A DNA stretch of 39,128 nucleotides, from NCBI GenBank assembly GCA_947476675.1, contig CANJRL010000011.1:1-39128 (forward strand). The letters are read 5' to 3'. The position numbers were made by a program, and so were the translations under genes. The stretch comes from Phycisphaerales bacterium (lineage in GTDB: Bacteria; Planctomycetota; Phycisphaerae; Phycisphaerales; UBA1924). Of this stretch, positions 31,239 through 39,128 are shown piece by piece (position 1 is the stretch's first letter; each line of letters opens with the position of its first letter). The notes beneath the pieces were generated by a model. That model worked only from the letters and a program-made list of their open reading frames with translations, did no database searches and had not been told where the DNA came from.

Positions 31239-32015
31239 ATGGTCAAGGCTATCACTCTCGTGGCGCTGCTCGGCGCCGCCGCGTCTGTCAACGCGCAGTC
31301 GCTCACCACGTACGCCGATGGCAGCGCCGCCACGCTCGGCTCGGGCTTCACCGCCACCGTGCAGCCCGGCGGCATCCGCGCCGTTCCGGGCGGCGCGAAC
31401 TTCTTCAACATCGAAGGCCGCAACAACGGCAACTTCGCGTCGTGGGGCGCGGTCCGCTTCGACCTCACCGATGCGTATGCGCAGCTGAACTCGCTGGCCC
31501 AGGCCCAGTTCGGGGCGAGCGGCACGTTCACCATCACCGGCGCCACCGTCACCTTCTCCTCCTCGAACGCCGCGTTCACCCGCCCCGGCCTGCTCGAGGT
31601 CTACCGGGTCGCCAACGACACCCTGAGCATCGACCCCAACGCCCCCGGCGCGGGGTTCGGCATCGGCACGACCCTGGGCGGCAACCGCATGTACAACGGC
31701 GCGCTCGGCGCCGCCTCGTCCCTGCTCGGCACGATCAACTTCACCCAGAGCGGCTCGGGCAACAACAACGTGGCGTTCGGGACCGACATCTCGGGCGTGC
31801 TCGGCCTTGGCGAGCTCAACGGCGTCGACAACGCCCTGACCCTGGTGATCGACACCAACTCGCTGACCACCGCCGCCACCTTCGAGGGCCAGAGCGGCCC
31901 CTTCAACGGCATCAACGCCCCGGCCCTGACCCTCAACTACACCCTGGCCCCGACCCCGGGCGCCGCCGCCGTGTTCGGCGTCGCCGCTGTCGCCGGCCTG
32001 CGCCGCCGCCGCTGA
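31239..32015 (+). CDS. Secreted PEP-CTERM-like protein
   Basis: A 258-residue exported protein. Signal peptide MVKAITLVALLGAAASVNA precedes QSL. The body is Gly/Asn/Thr/Ser-rich with many beta-type strands. The C-terminus has a Pro-containing motif (PTPGAAA), a short hydrophobic segment and an Arg cluster (RRRR), typical of Phycisphaerae PEP-CTERM-like sorting tails. RBS AGGAGG lies ahead of ATG 31239. A terminator follows. Function unknown. Codon choice is unusually uniform (many AAC, ACC, GGC), which suggests high expression. Confidence 0.85.
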   Translation: MVKAITLVALLGAAASVNAQSLTTYADGSAATLGSGFTATVQPGGIRAVPGGANFFNIEGRNNGNFASWGAVRFDLTDAYAQLNSLAQAQFGASGTFTITGATVTFSSSNAAFTRPGLLEVYRVANDTLSIDPNAPGAGFGIGTTLGGNRMYNGALGAASSLLGTINFTQSGSGNNNVAFGTDISGVLGLGELNGVDNALTLVIDTNSLTTAATFEGQSGPFNGINAPALTLNYTLAPTPGAAAVFGVAAVAGLRRRR

Positions 32016-32044
32016 TCGCGGTCTTCCGCGTGTTCTACCCGCAT

Positions 32045-32079
32045 CCCCCCGGCGCACCTCCGGTGCGCGGGGGGTTTTT
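32045..32079 (+). terminator. Rho-independent terminator after the PEP-CTERM-like gene
   Basis: CCCCCC-G-GCGCACC, loop TCC, GGTGCGC-GGGGGG, then TTTTT; one bulged G in the left arm. About 30 bases past the stop. Confidence 0.85.
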
Positions 32080-32106
32080 CGTCCCCACGCCGGGCCGGCG
32101 TGCGCG

Positions 32107-32547
32107 TCACGCGCTGACGTCGACGCCGCTGGCGGGCTGGAGGAGGCTCTGACCGGCCTGCGCGGGCTGCTGGTCGCTGGATTCCTGCCTGGCGTGGCGG
32201 TGGTGGCCGCCGTTGTGCTGGGCCTGCAGGGCCTTGCGGAACTGCTGGACATCGACGCCGTTCTTCTGCAGAACGCCGTCGATGGCGGCGCGGACCGAGT
32301 CGCGCTGGTCGCCGGGCTTGCCGCCGGCGGTCGGCGCGGGGAGGGCCTGCAGCGCGGTCTGGATCTGGGAGTCGATGTCCCCGATCTTCGACGAGTCGAC
32401 GCCGATCGAAGTCAGCGCGGCGTTGATGTGCTTCTGCAGGCGGGCGGAACGGTCGCCGTCATGGTCGCCGTCGGCATCGACGCGGCCCCGCTGCGACGAC
32501 GCGAGCACCTGGGCGAGCGAAGAACCCGACGATTGGATGGATGACAC
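32107..32547 (-). CDS. Small hypothetical protein with acidic DxDxD-like motif
   Basis: A 146-residue protein of unknown family. GTG 32547 is chosen because AGGAG lies 8 bases upstream; the longer frame to 32616 is Arg/Pro-rich. Residues 1-18 are Ser/Gln-rich and 19-33 (RGRVDADGDHDGDRS) contain an EF-hand-like acidic run. Then come amphipathic helices (LQKHINAALTSIGVD, IDSQIQTALQALP, VRAAIDGVLQKNGVDVQQF) and a His/Gln-rich tail. No signal peptide. It could bind Ca2+ (inference). Confidence 0.6.
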   Translation of the reverse strand: MSSIQSSGSSLAQVLASSQRGRVDADGDHDGDRSARLQKHINAALTSIGVDSSKIGDIDSQIQTALQALPAPTAGGKPGDQRDSVRAAIDGVLQKNGVDVQQFRKALQAQHNGGHHRHARQESSDQQPAQAGQSLLQPASGVDVSA

Positions 32548-32794
32548 GGGAAGACTCCTGCGCGGCCGCGTCGCGGGGCGATGCGCCCGGATGGCGCGCG
32601 GCGATGGAGAAGACATCGACGCAGCCCACCCTCCCGTGCGTGTTTTCGGGCGGGTTCCGGGGGCCGGCGCCGAAAAAGAGGGAGTTCACGAGCAGGGAAT
32701 CCCTCGCGTTCGCCGGCGATCGCTTCTCTCCTGGGGCGTGGGCCTGATCCCCCCGCGCCGGGGATCGAATAGCATCGCCATCGAAGGAGCGAGC

Positions 32795-33955
32795 ATGCGG
32801 AACTTGATGCGGGCGGCGGCGGTGGCGATCGGGGGTCTCGGCGTCAGCGCCGCCCTGCCGGCAAGGCCGGAGATCCAGCCGACCGCCGAATCGCCGAGGG
32901 CGACGGGCTGGAAGGCCGTCACGATCGTCTCGGGGCTGGAGCACCCGTGGGCGATGCAATGGCTGCCCGATGGGGCCTTGCTCATCAGCGAACGCCCCGG
33001 GCGGCTGCGGGTGGTCCGCGATGGCCAACTCGACCCCAAGCCCATCGTCGGTGTCCCCCCGGTGCTCGCGCTCGGCCAGGGGGGCCTGATGGACCTTGCG
33101 CTTCACCCCCGGTTCGGGGAGAACCGGCTCGTGTACTTCACCTATGCCACGGGCGACCGCTCCGCCAACCGCACGCGCCTGGCCCGCGGTCGTCTCGAAG
33201 GCCAGGCCATCGTCGACGTGGGGACGATCTTCGAGGCCTCGCCGACGAAAACCGGGGGGCAGCATTTCGGTTCGCGCATCCTGTGGCTGCCCGACGCGAC
33301 GCTGCTGCTCTCGATCGGCGACGGGGGCAACCCGCCGCTCACGATCGACGGCAAGCCGAGCCGCGAGCAGGCGCAGATGATCTCGAGCGCCCTGGGCAAG
33401 GTGCACCGGCTCGACGAGGACGGCAAGCCGCCGCGCGACAACCCGTTCCTCGGGCAGAGCGGCGCCGCCCCCACGGTCTGGACATACGGGCACCGCAACA
33501 TCCAGGGCCTCGCCCTCGACTCTGCGACGGGCCGCGTCTGGTCCACCGAGCACGGCGCCCAGGGGGGCGACGAACTCAACGTGATCCAGCGCGGGAAGAA
33601 TTACGGCTGGCCCCGCGCGACGTACAGCCGCGAGTACACCGGCCCGGCGATCAGCGAGCACCGCTCCCTGCCCGGCATGGAAGACCCCAAGGCGGTGTGG
33701 ACGCCCTGCATCGCGCCGAGCGGGCTGGTGCTCTACACCGGCGACGCGATGCCGGGCTGGAAGGGAGATCTCTTTGCCGGGGGGCTGGTGCTCAAGCAGA
33801 TCCGCCGCGTGCGGCTGGACGGCGACCGCGTGGTCGGCGAGGAAACGCTGCAGTTCGACGAGCGCATCCGCGACGTGCGCCAGGGGCCGGACGGCTTCCT
33901 GTATGTCCTGACCGACGAGGACGACGGGAAGCTGTTGCGGCTCGAGCCCCGGTGA
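32795..33955 (+). CDS. PQQ-dependent sugar dehydrogenase (YliI/Asd type)
   Basis: Periplasmic soluble aldose dehydrogenase of the PQQ beta-propeller family. Signal peptide of about 23 residues (AAAVAIGGLGVSAALPA). Characteristic segments are GLEHPWAMQWLPDG, ISERPGRLRVV, GQGGLMDLALHPRF, a catalytic-type HFGSRI, VWTYGHRNIQGLA and STEHGAQGGDELNVIQ with NYGWP. Length of 386 is normal. Strong RBS GAAGGAG before ATG 32795; the open frame upstream (from 32213) is antisense to the small hypothetical gene. Calcium- and PQQ-binding residues cannot be fully confirmed by eye. Ends 6 bases from the convergent PAP2 gene. Confidence 0.9.
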   Translation: MRNLMRAAAVAIGGLGVSAALPARPEIQPTAESPRATGWKAVTIVSGLEHPWAMQWLPDGALLISERPGRLRVVRDGQLDPKPIVGVPPVLALGQGGLMDLALHPRFGENRLVYFTYATGDRSANRTRLARGRLEGQAIVDVGTIFEASPTKTGGQHFGSRILWLPDATLLLSIGDGGNPPLTIDGKPSREQAQMISSALGKVHRLDEDGKPPRDNPFLGQSGAAPTVWTYGHRNIQGLALDSATGRVWSTEHGAQGGDELNVIQRGKNYGWPRATYSREYTGPAISEHRSLPGMEDPKAVWTPCIAPSGLVLYTGDAMPGWKGDLFAGGLVLKQIRRVRLDGDRVVGEETLQFDERIRDVRQGPDGFLYVLTDEDDGKLLRLEPR

Positions 33956-33961
33956 GCGTTG

Positions 33962-34729
33962 TCAATCGCCGCACGCGGCGCGGAGCGCGGGGCATGCGGG
34001 CGACGCGTTCCTTTCGATGCATCGCAGCCAGAACCAGTCGAGGGCCCGCGTCCCCCAGTACCCGTTGAGCGCGGGCACAGCGCACGCCACGCCGAGCGTG
34101 AAGCCCGCGGCGACATCGCTCGCCCAGTGCGCGCCGGTGAGGACGCGTCCAACCCCGACCACCGCGGCCAGGGCGATCGCGAGCGGGCGCACGCGGGGGT
34201 AGAGGGCGATGAGGAAGCAGGAGGCGACCGCGGCCATCGCCGCGTGCCGCGAGGGGAACGACGCGAGGTCGTACCCGCCCTGCCAGGGCGACACGGTGCG
34301 CTGGCCTGCGCCGGTCTCAACCACGCGCACTCCGAACGGCCCGGTGAAGCCGAAGGGGTCGGCAAGGTGGGGCCGGGACCTGCCGGTCAGCCCCGAGGCA
34401 AGGTTGGTCACGGCGACGGTGATGATCGCGGCGGCAAGCCAATCGAGCAGCCGGCGGCGCCGGACGCGATCGAGCAGGAACACGGCCGCGCCCATCGCGA
34501 CCGAGACCGCGAACTGCCCGTACTGCTGCATCGCGGTGATCTCGCGGAGCACATCGCCGCCGGGGCGGAGCGCGCGAGCGGCGGCGTCGATGGTCGCGTC
34601 GAGGGGCATCAGCGCGGCGGCGGCCGCGGCGCCCGACGCCACGACCCAGAGCCACGCCCGGCGCCGCGGCCGCCGGGAGTGCGGAGCGCTTGCGTCGGGC
34701 TGGCGCATCGCTGAGGCTGTGGGAACCAT
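33962..34729 (-). CDS. PAP2-family membrane phosphatase
   Basis: Membrane phosphatase of the type-2 phosphatidate phosphatase superfamily, possibly acting on undecaprenyl or phosphatidyl phosphates. It has about six hydrophobic segments. C2 is SFPSRHA (PSRH where most have PSGH); C3 is RVLTGAHWASD with Arg195, His201 and Asp205. The C1 motif is GLTGRSRP; the Lys normally seven residues before the RP is not obvious (Ser112). Length is 255. Its ATG overlaps that of the divergent glycosyltransferase within CCATGG; the internal ATG at 34705 is an alternative start. Confidence 0.85.
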   Translation of the reverse strand: MVPTASAMRQPDASAPHSRRPRRRAWLWVVASGAAAAAALMPLDATIDAAARALRPGGDVLREITAMQQYGQFAVSVAMGAAVFLLDRVRRRRLLDWLAAAIITVAVTNLASGLTGRSRPHLADPFGFTGPFGVRVVETGAGQRTVSPWQGGYDLASFPSRHAAMAAVASCFLIALYPRVRPLAIALAAVVGVGRVLTGAHWASDVAAGFTLGVACAVPALNGYWGTRALDWFWLRCIERNASPACPALRAACGD

Positions 34730-36518
34730 GGAACGGACCGACGGGCGGCAATGGAAGCGCCGAGCGGGGGGCGGGCCGGGGGCCTTGGCGCTGCTCGCGC
34801 TGTGCGCCGCAGTCTATCTGCCCGGGCTGTTCTCGATCCCAGCGGTGGACCGCGACGAGGCCCGCTTCGCCCAGGCCAGTCGGCAGATGTTCGAGGCCGC
34901 GGCCCTGCCCGAGGATCGGCTCGACCCCCGGCTGCACTCCGGGGGCTGGGCGTTGCCGATGCTCGGCGACAAGCCCCGGCTCAACAAGCCGCCGCTGGTG
35001 TACTGGCTCCAGGTCGGCGCGGCGTGGGGGTTCACGGGTGGCGACCCGGCGCGCGACGCGGTCTGGATGTACCGCCTGCCCAGCGTGCTCAGCGCCCTGG
35101 TTGCGATGCTTGCCACGTGGCGCTTCGGCGCCCGCTGGTTCGACCCGCGCGCCGCGTGGCTCGCCGCCGCGACGCTGGCCGTAGCGCCGATGGTCGTGTG
35201 GGACGCGCACCAGGCCCGCTCCGACCAGTTGCTGCTCGCGTGCACGACGGTGTGCATGGGGGCGCTCGGGGAAGTCTGGCGACAAGCACGAAGGCCGAGG
35301 CGATCGACGCTCGCGTGGGCGCTGGTCTTCTGGCTCGCGATGGCCGCCGGGGTGATGACCAAGGGGTTCATCACGCCGATGGTCGCGGGGTTTGCGTTGC
35401 TTGCGATGTGCGCCGCGACGAGGCGATGGCGGTGGGCGCTGGGACTCCGCCCCGCCATCGGCGCGGGGATCGTTGCCGCCTGCGTCGCCCCGTGGCTCCT
35501 CGCCATCGCGGATCGGCAGGGAGGGCTCGGGGCGTACGCCGACGAGGTGTGGCGCGAGTTCTTTGTCCGCGGCGCCGCCGGCAGCAGAGAGGGCCACTGG
35601 GCCCCGCCCGGCGCGCACCTCGTCATGCTCACGGCGCTCTTCTGGCCGGGCTCGATGCTCACGCTCGCGGGCATCGCGCGGGCCTGGCGACGAGCCCGCG
35701 GCCCCTCGGCCAACGCGAGAGGCATTGCGCCGCTCCGCGCGCCATGGCGGGGGCGGCGCATAGAGGTGTTCCTGCTCGCGTGGATTGTGCCGGCGTGGGT
35801 CGTCTTCGAACTCTCGCCCGCCAAACTCCCCCACTACACCGTGCCGCTGCTCCCGCCGATCGCGCTGCTCAGCGCCCGGATGGTCTTCGCCGCAGCCGCA
35901 GCATCCCGGCGCGGCGCCCCGGTGATGCCGACCGCGGGGCGACTCATCTGGTTCCTGGTCGGCGCCGCGCCGATCGTTGCCGTCGCCATCGCTGCCGCGG
36001 CGTCGATGCTCGGAATCGAGAGCGCCGCGGCGAGGCTGGCGCCCGGCGGATGGCGGTCCGCCGCGACGCTTCTCGCGGGGATCGCCGCGCTCGGCGCGCT
36101 GATCGCCGGTCTGCGCTCGGTCTCCCGGGGGGGGCCGATCGCGGCGCAGGCCTGGGCGATGCTTGCCGGCGCGGGCCTGCTCGCCCCGGCGCTGCAGTGG
36201 TGGATGCCAGCCCTCGCGCCGGGCGCGGCCGCGGCACGTCTGGGGGCCATCATCGCCTCCCACGACCCCTCCGGAACGCGGCCGATCGCGACAGCCCTTC
36301 ACGAGGACAGCGCGATCTTCGCGACGCGCGCCCGGGCACGTCGCGCCGCGCCGCCGGACCTCGACGCCTGGCTGCGCGATCACCCCGGAGGACTGATCAT
36401 CTGCACGCCCGGGGAGGCCCGCGACCTGGGCGCACAGAGCATCGGCGGGTGGTCCGGACCCTTGCCCTCGGGCGGCAGCAGGTCCTGGGTCGTCGCCGAG
36501 CGGGGCCGGGCGCCGTGA
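34728..36518 (+). CDS. ArnT/PMT-like glycosyltransferase (GT39/83 family)
   Basis: Polytopic membrane glycosyltransferase of the GT-C fold that transfers a sugar from a polyprenyl phosphate donor. The signature DRDEARFAQASRQM (Asp41-Glu44) in the first periplasmic loop is the diagnostic ArnT-type motif, with NKPPLVYWLQ and FELSPAKLPHYTVPLLPPIA. About ten or more hydrophobic segments; length is 596. The C-terminal periplasmic part is Ala/Gly-rich. Start ATG 34728 overlaps the divergent PAP2 start codon. Acceptor (lipid A or protein) unknown. Confidence 0.88.
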   Translation: MERTDGRQWKRRAGGGPGALALLALCAAVYLPGLFSIPAVDRDEARFAQASRQMFEAAALPEDRLDPRLHSGGWALPMLGDKPRLNKPPLVYWLQVGAAWGFTGGDPARDAVWMYRLPSVLSALVAMLATWRFGARWFDPRAAWLAAATLAVAPMVVWDAHQARSDQLLLACTTVCMGALGEVWRQARRPRRSTLAWALVFWLAMAAGVMTKGFITPMVAGFALLAMCAATRRWRWALGLRPAIGAGIVAACVAPWLLAIADRQGGLGAYADEVWREFFVRGAAGSREGHWAPPGAHLVMLTALFWPGSMLTLAGIARAWRRARGPSANARGIAPLRAPWRGRRIEVFLLAWIVPAWVVFELSPAKLPHYTVPLLPPIALLSARMVFAAAAASRRGAPVMPTAGRLIWFLVGAAPIVAVAIAAAASMLGIESAAARLAPGGWRSAATLLAGIAALGALIAGLRSVSRGGPIAAQAWAMLAGAGLLAPALQWWMPALAPGAAAARLGAIIASHDPSGTRPIATALHEDSAIFATRARARRAAPPDLDAWLRDHPGGLIICTPGEARDLGAQSIGGWSGPLPSGGSRSWVVAERGRAP

Positions 36519-36521
36519 GCC

Positions 36522-37730
36522 TCAGCCCCGCGCCGTCACCGCCGACTCCAGTTCTTCGGGGTTCTCATACGCAAGCCCGAAGATCGTCCGGTTGAACATC
36601 TCCAGCGAGCACTGCTCCTGCTTGATGAACCCGGTCTCGGGCAGGTACCCCAGGCGGTGGAGGTCGACCATGGCGCACACCCCGGCCGCCGTGGTCAGTT
36701 CGATCGCCGGCCACACCCGCCCGAACATCTCGGTCGCCCGCACCGCGCGGCGGAAGTTCACCTGCTCGCGCCGGCCGTCCTTCAGCCCGACGCAGTTCAC
36801 GAACACCACCACCACGTCCTGCAGCGTCCGCGCCACGGCGTAGTCCAGCAGGTCCACCGCCAGGCGACGGTCGAAGCAGATGTCGCGGCGGAACGGCGCG
36901 GCGTGCTCGACCCCGAGCCGCAGGTCCTGGAGCAGGAACTTCATCAGGTCGCGGTGCCCCGGGTAGCGAATGGTCTTGTACGCGATCTTCGATTCCTCGC
37001 ACGTGCGGCCCTCGGCGATGAGGCTGTCGACCAGCGTGCCCACCCCCCCCGAGGTGTAGAACGCCTCGTAGTCGACCCCCTCGAACGCGAACCGCTCCAG
37101 CCCCTCCAGCGCCGGGACCTTCACGAACTTCCCGTCCAGCATCACGTTGCAGGGCTCGCAATACTCGTTCACCACGCCCTCGGTCGACCACGTCACGTTG
37201 TACTTGAGCGCGTTGGTCGGGAACTGCGGCAGGGCGCCCACGCGGAGCGTCAGGTCGTGGATCTCGCTGAACCCCCGGGCCACGTCGTACGCCGCGATCC
37301 CGACGTACCCCGGCGCGAGGCCGCACTGCGGCGCCAGGGCGACCCGCGCCCGGCCCTGGTCGGCGATCTGACGCACCCGGTCGGTGGTCTCGACGTCCTC
37401 GGTCACGTCGAAGTAGTGCACCCCCAGGTCGTTGGCGATCTCCGCGACGCCGGCGACCAGGTTGAAGGGCAGCATGCAGACCACGGAGTCGCGCCCGCTC
37501 AGCGCCGCGCGGACCCGGGCCTGGTTCGACGCGTCGACCTCCATGGTCTCGAACTCGACCTTGAACGGCACGCGCCCGCGCAGCCGCTCGAGGTTCGCCG
37601 CCGCCTCGGCCAGGTTCGCCGGGTTCCGGTCGGCGAGCACGACGCGATACTCGCCCTTGCCGCCGGCGAGCAGCAACTCGGCCACCGTCTTCCCGACCTT
37701 GCCCCCGCCGAGAACAACCACCTGTTTCAT
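36522..37730 (-). CDS. Saccharopine dehydrogenase-like oxidoreductase
   Basis: NAD(P)-dependent oxidoreductase of the saccharopine dehydrogenase/LysN-like group. The N-terminal Rossmann motif GGGKVGKTVAEL starts at residue 8, with ADRNP at the end of beta 2, then PFNLVAGVAEIANDLGVHYFDVTED and a substrate-domain with APQCGLAPGYVGIAA. Length is 402-404. ATG 37730 is preferred because AGAGAGG lies 6 bases upstream; ATG 37736 is also in frame. The actual substrate cannot be told. Convergent with the glycosyltransferase by 3 bases, divergent from acetyl-CoA synthetase. Confidence 0.88.
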   Translation of the reverse strand: MKQVVVLGGGKVGKTVAELLLAGGKGEYRVVLADRNPANLAEAAANLERLRGRVPFKVEFETMEVDASNQARVRAALSGRDSVVCMLPFNLVAGVAEIANDLGVHYFDVTEDVETTDRVRQIADQGRARVALAPQCGLAPGYVGIAAYDVARGFSEIHDLTLRVGALPQFPTNALKYNVTWSTEGVVNEYCEPCNVMLDGKFVKVPALEGLERFAFEGVDYEAFYTSGGVGTLVDSLIAEGRTCEESKIAYKTIRYPGHRDLMKFLLQDLRLGVEHAAPFRRDICFDRRLAVDLLDYAVARTLQDVVVVFVNCVGLKDGRREQVNFRRAVRATEMFGRVWPAIELTTAAGVCAMVDLHRLGYLPETGFIKQEQCSLEMFNRTIFGLAYENPEELESAVTARG

Positions 37731-37912
37731 GCCCATCCTCTCTCATTCGCACGCTCGCCGCCCGGACAGACCCGGCGGCACGGGCTCGGATGCTAGCGTC
37801 CGCGCCGCCATCGTCCGGCGCCTCGGCGCCCGTCGATATCCTGCCTGTGCCGCCGGCAGAGGCATGGTCGCGATCCACGCCATCTCTCGTCGGGCCGGCG
37901 AGGAGGACGGCA

Positions 37913-39128
37913 TGGCGACGAACCCGGCGCACGGCGGACACGGCGAACACTCCGTCGACACCCTTCTGCGCGAGAGCCGCGTCTTCCAGCCGCCTTCTCC
38001 ACACAGCCTCGGCTTCGACCGGTGGCACGTCGGCTCCATCGCCGAGTATCGCGCGATGCACGAGCGCAGCATCCGCGAGCCCGAGGCCTTCTGGGCCGAG
38101 GAGGCCTCGCGCCTCGCCTGGTTCCGGCCCTTCGACCGCGTGCTCGAGTGGCGCGCCCCGGACGCGAAGTGGTTCGTCGGCGGCGCCCTCAACGCCTGCT
38201 TCAACTGCGTCGACCGCCACGTCCAGGCCGGCCACGGCGACGCCCTGGCCATCCTCTGGGAGGGCGAGCCGGTCCACGGCGGCGCCCCGGAGACCAGGCG
38301 CCTCACCTACCGCGACCTGCTCGCCGAGACCAGCCGCTGCGCCAACGCCCTGCTGGCGCTGGGCGTGAAGCGCGGCGACGTCGTCACCATCTACATGCCG
38401 ATGATCCCGGAACTGGCGATCGCCATGCTGGCCTGCGCGCGGATCGGCGCAGCGCACTCGGTCATCTTCGGGGGCTTCGCGCCGCAGGCCATCACCGAGC
38501 GGGTCTTGGACGCGCACTCGCGGGTGATCATCACCGCCGACGGCGGCTGGCGCCGCGGCGAAGCTGTCCCGCTGCTCCGGAACGTCAGCGACGCCGTTGT
38601 GGCCTTGGCCAACCACGGGCACATCGTGAACCACGTGCTGGCCGTGCGGCGCACCGGGCAGGGGGGCGACGAGTGCCGCTTCGCCTCGGGCGAGGCCCGC
38701 GTCGAACCGACGCGCTTCCACTGGTGGCACGACGCCGTCGCCAACGCCTCCGACGCCCGGCCCTGCGCCGAGATGGAGAGCGAGGACATGCTCTTCCTCC
38801 TCTATACGAGCGGCTCGACGGGCAAGCCCAAGGGCATCGTGCACACCACCGCCGGCTACCTCGCCTTCGTGCAGATGACCGCGCGGCTCACGTTCAACCT
38901 CCAGCCCGACGCCTCCCAACTCTTCTGGTGCACCGCCGACATCGGCTGGATCACCGGGCACTCCTACGTGCTCTACGGCCTGCTGATGAACCGCGTGCCC
39001 TCGCTCATGTACGAGGGCGCGCCGAACTTCCCGGGCAACGACCGCTTCTGGGACATCATCGCCCGCCGCAAGGTCACGCAGTTCTACACCGCCCCCACCG
39101 CCATCCGCACCTTCATGAAGTGGGGCGA
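37913..39128 (+). CDS. acs: Acetyl-CoA synthetase (N-terminal part)
   Basis: AMP-forming acetate-CoA ligase: acetate + ATP + CoA to acetyl-CoA. Cut by the right window edge; 405 residues are visible. ATG 37913 follows GAGGAGG by 5 bases. Family features in order are WFVGGALNACFNCVDRHV, then VTIYMPMIPELAIAMLACAR, SVIFGGFAP, the A3 P-loop LLYTSGSTGKPKGIVHT (about 297-310) and WCTADIGWITGHSYVLYGL, NRFWDIIARRKVTQFYTAPT in part. The common NVSYNCVDRH is NACFNCVDRH here. Divergent from the saccharopine-dehydrogenase-like gene with about 180 bases between, a likely promoter region. Confidence 0.95.

Noticed and set aside
36565-38961. 798-residue minus-strand ORF over the saccharopine-dehydrogenase-like gene and acs
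   Set aside because: A shadow frame spanning two divergent real genes.
1-39128. tRNA or rRNA genes, integrase, transposase
   Set aside because: No cloverleaf-type termini, no ribosomal sequence and no transposase/integrase motifs were recognised by eye; a tRNA search tool was not available.

Overview
The window is about 39 kb of very GC-rich bacterial chromosome. It most probably comes from a planctomycete, likely class Phycisphaerae. Supporting signs are dockerin-like repeats at the end of a secreted protein, PEP-CTERM-like tails ending in arginines, an ECF-type sigma factor paired with a large membrane Ser/Thr kinase, a lysine-tailed HU protein, and a compact type II secretion operon. The assignment rests on gene style only; there is no rRNA or other taxonomic marker here.

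Layout. 1-8351 (+): the distal part of a type II secretion (T2SS) operon, with gspE (cut by the window edge), gspF, gspG, gspH, a gspI-gspJ double pseudopilin in one frame, gspK, then GspC-, GspL- and GspM-like genes and a TPR lipoprotein, mostly joined by 4-base GTGA/ATGA overlaps. 8392-14343 (-): a three-gene phage-defence operon (TerB-domain protein, P-loop ATPase, DEAD-box helicase) matching the Shango system (sngA-sngB-sngC), with lower GC than the T2SS operon. 14344-15251: a low-GC stretch with a perfect hairpin, a small membrane ORF, and an Imm53-family immunity gene broken by one in-frame TGA. 15344-18142 (-): sigma factor plus kinase pair. 18232-20888: a small secreted protein, an unrecognised minus-strand ORF, and a beta-CASP metallo-beta-lactamase RNase-like protein.

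20982-22460 (-): a secreted protein with two dockerin-like repeats and a clear terminator. 22821-27919: HU, uppS, a formylglycine-generating-enzyme-like (SUMF1) protein with an out-of-frame tail at a 13-base G tract, a block of short repeats, cdsA, and a coiled-coil zinc-ribbon protein. uppS and cdsA, usual neighbours, are separated by the SUMF1 gene and the repeats. 27955-36518: a Tat-exported metallo-beta-lactamase, a lipoprotein, a YdbS/YdbT-like PH-domain pair, a PEP-CTERM-like secreted protein, a small hypothetical, a PQQ-type sugar dehydrogenase, a PAP2 phosphatase and an ArnT-like glycosyltransferase. 36522-39128: a saccharopine-dehydrogenase-like oxidoreductase divergent from acetyl-CoA synthetase (cut by the right edge).

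Most notable points: the defence island beside the decayed immunity gene; the G13 tract that decides whether the SUMF1-like protein gets its membrane-sorting tail; and the fusion of two pseudopilins in one reading frame. No tRNA, rRNA, CRISPR array, integrase or transposase gene was seen.
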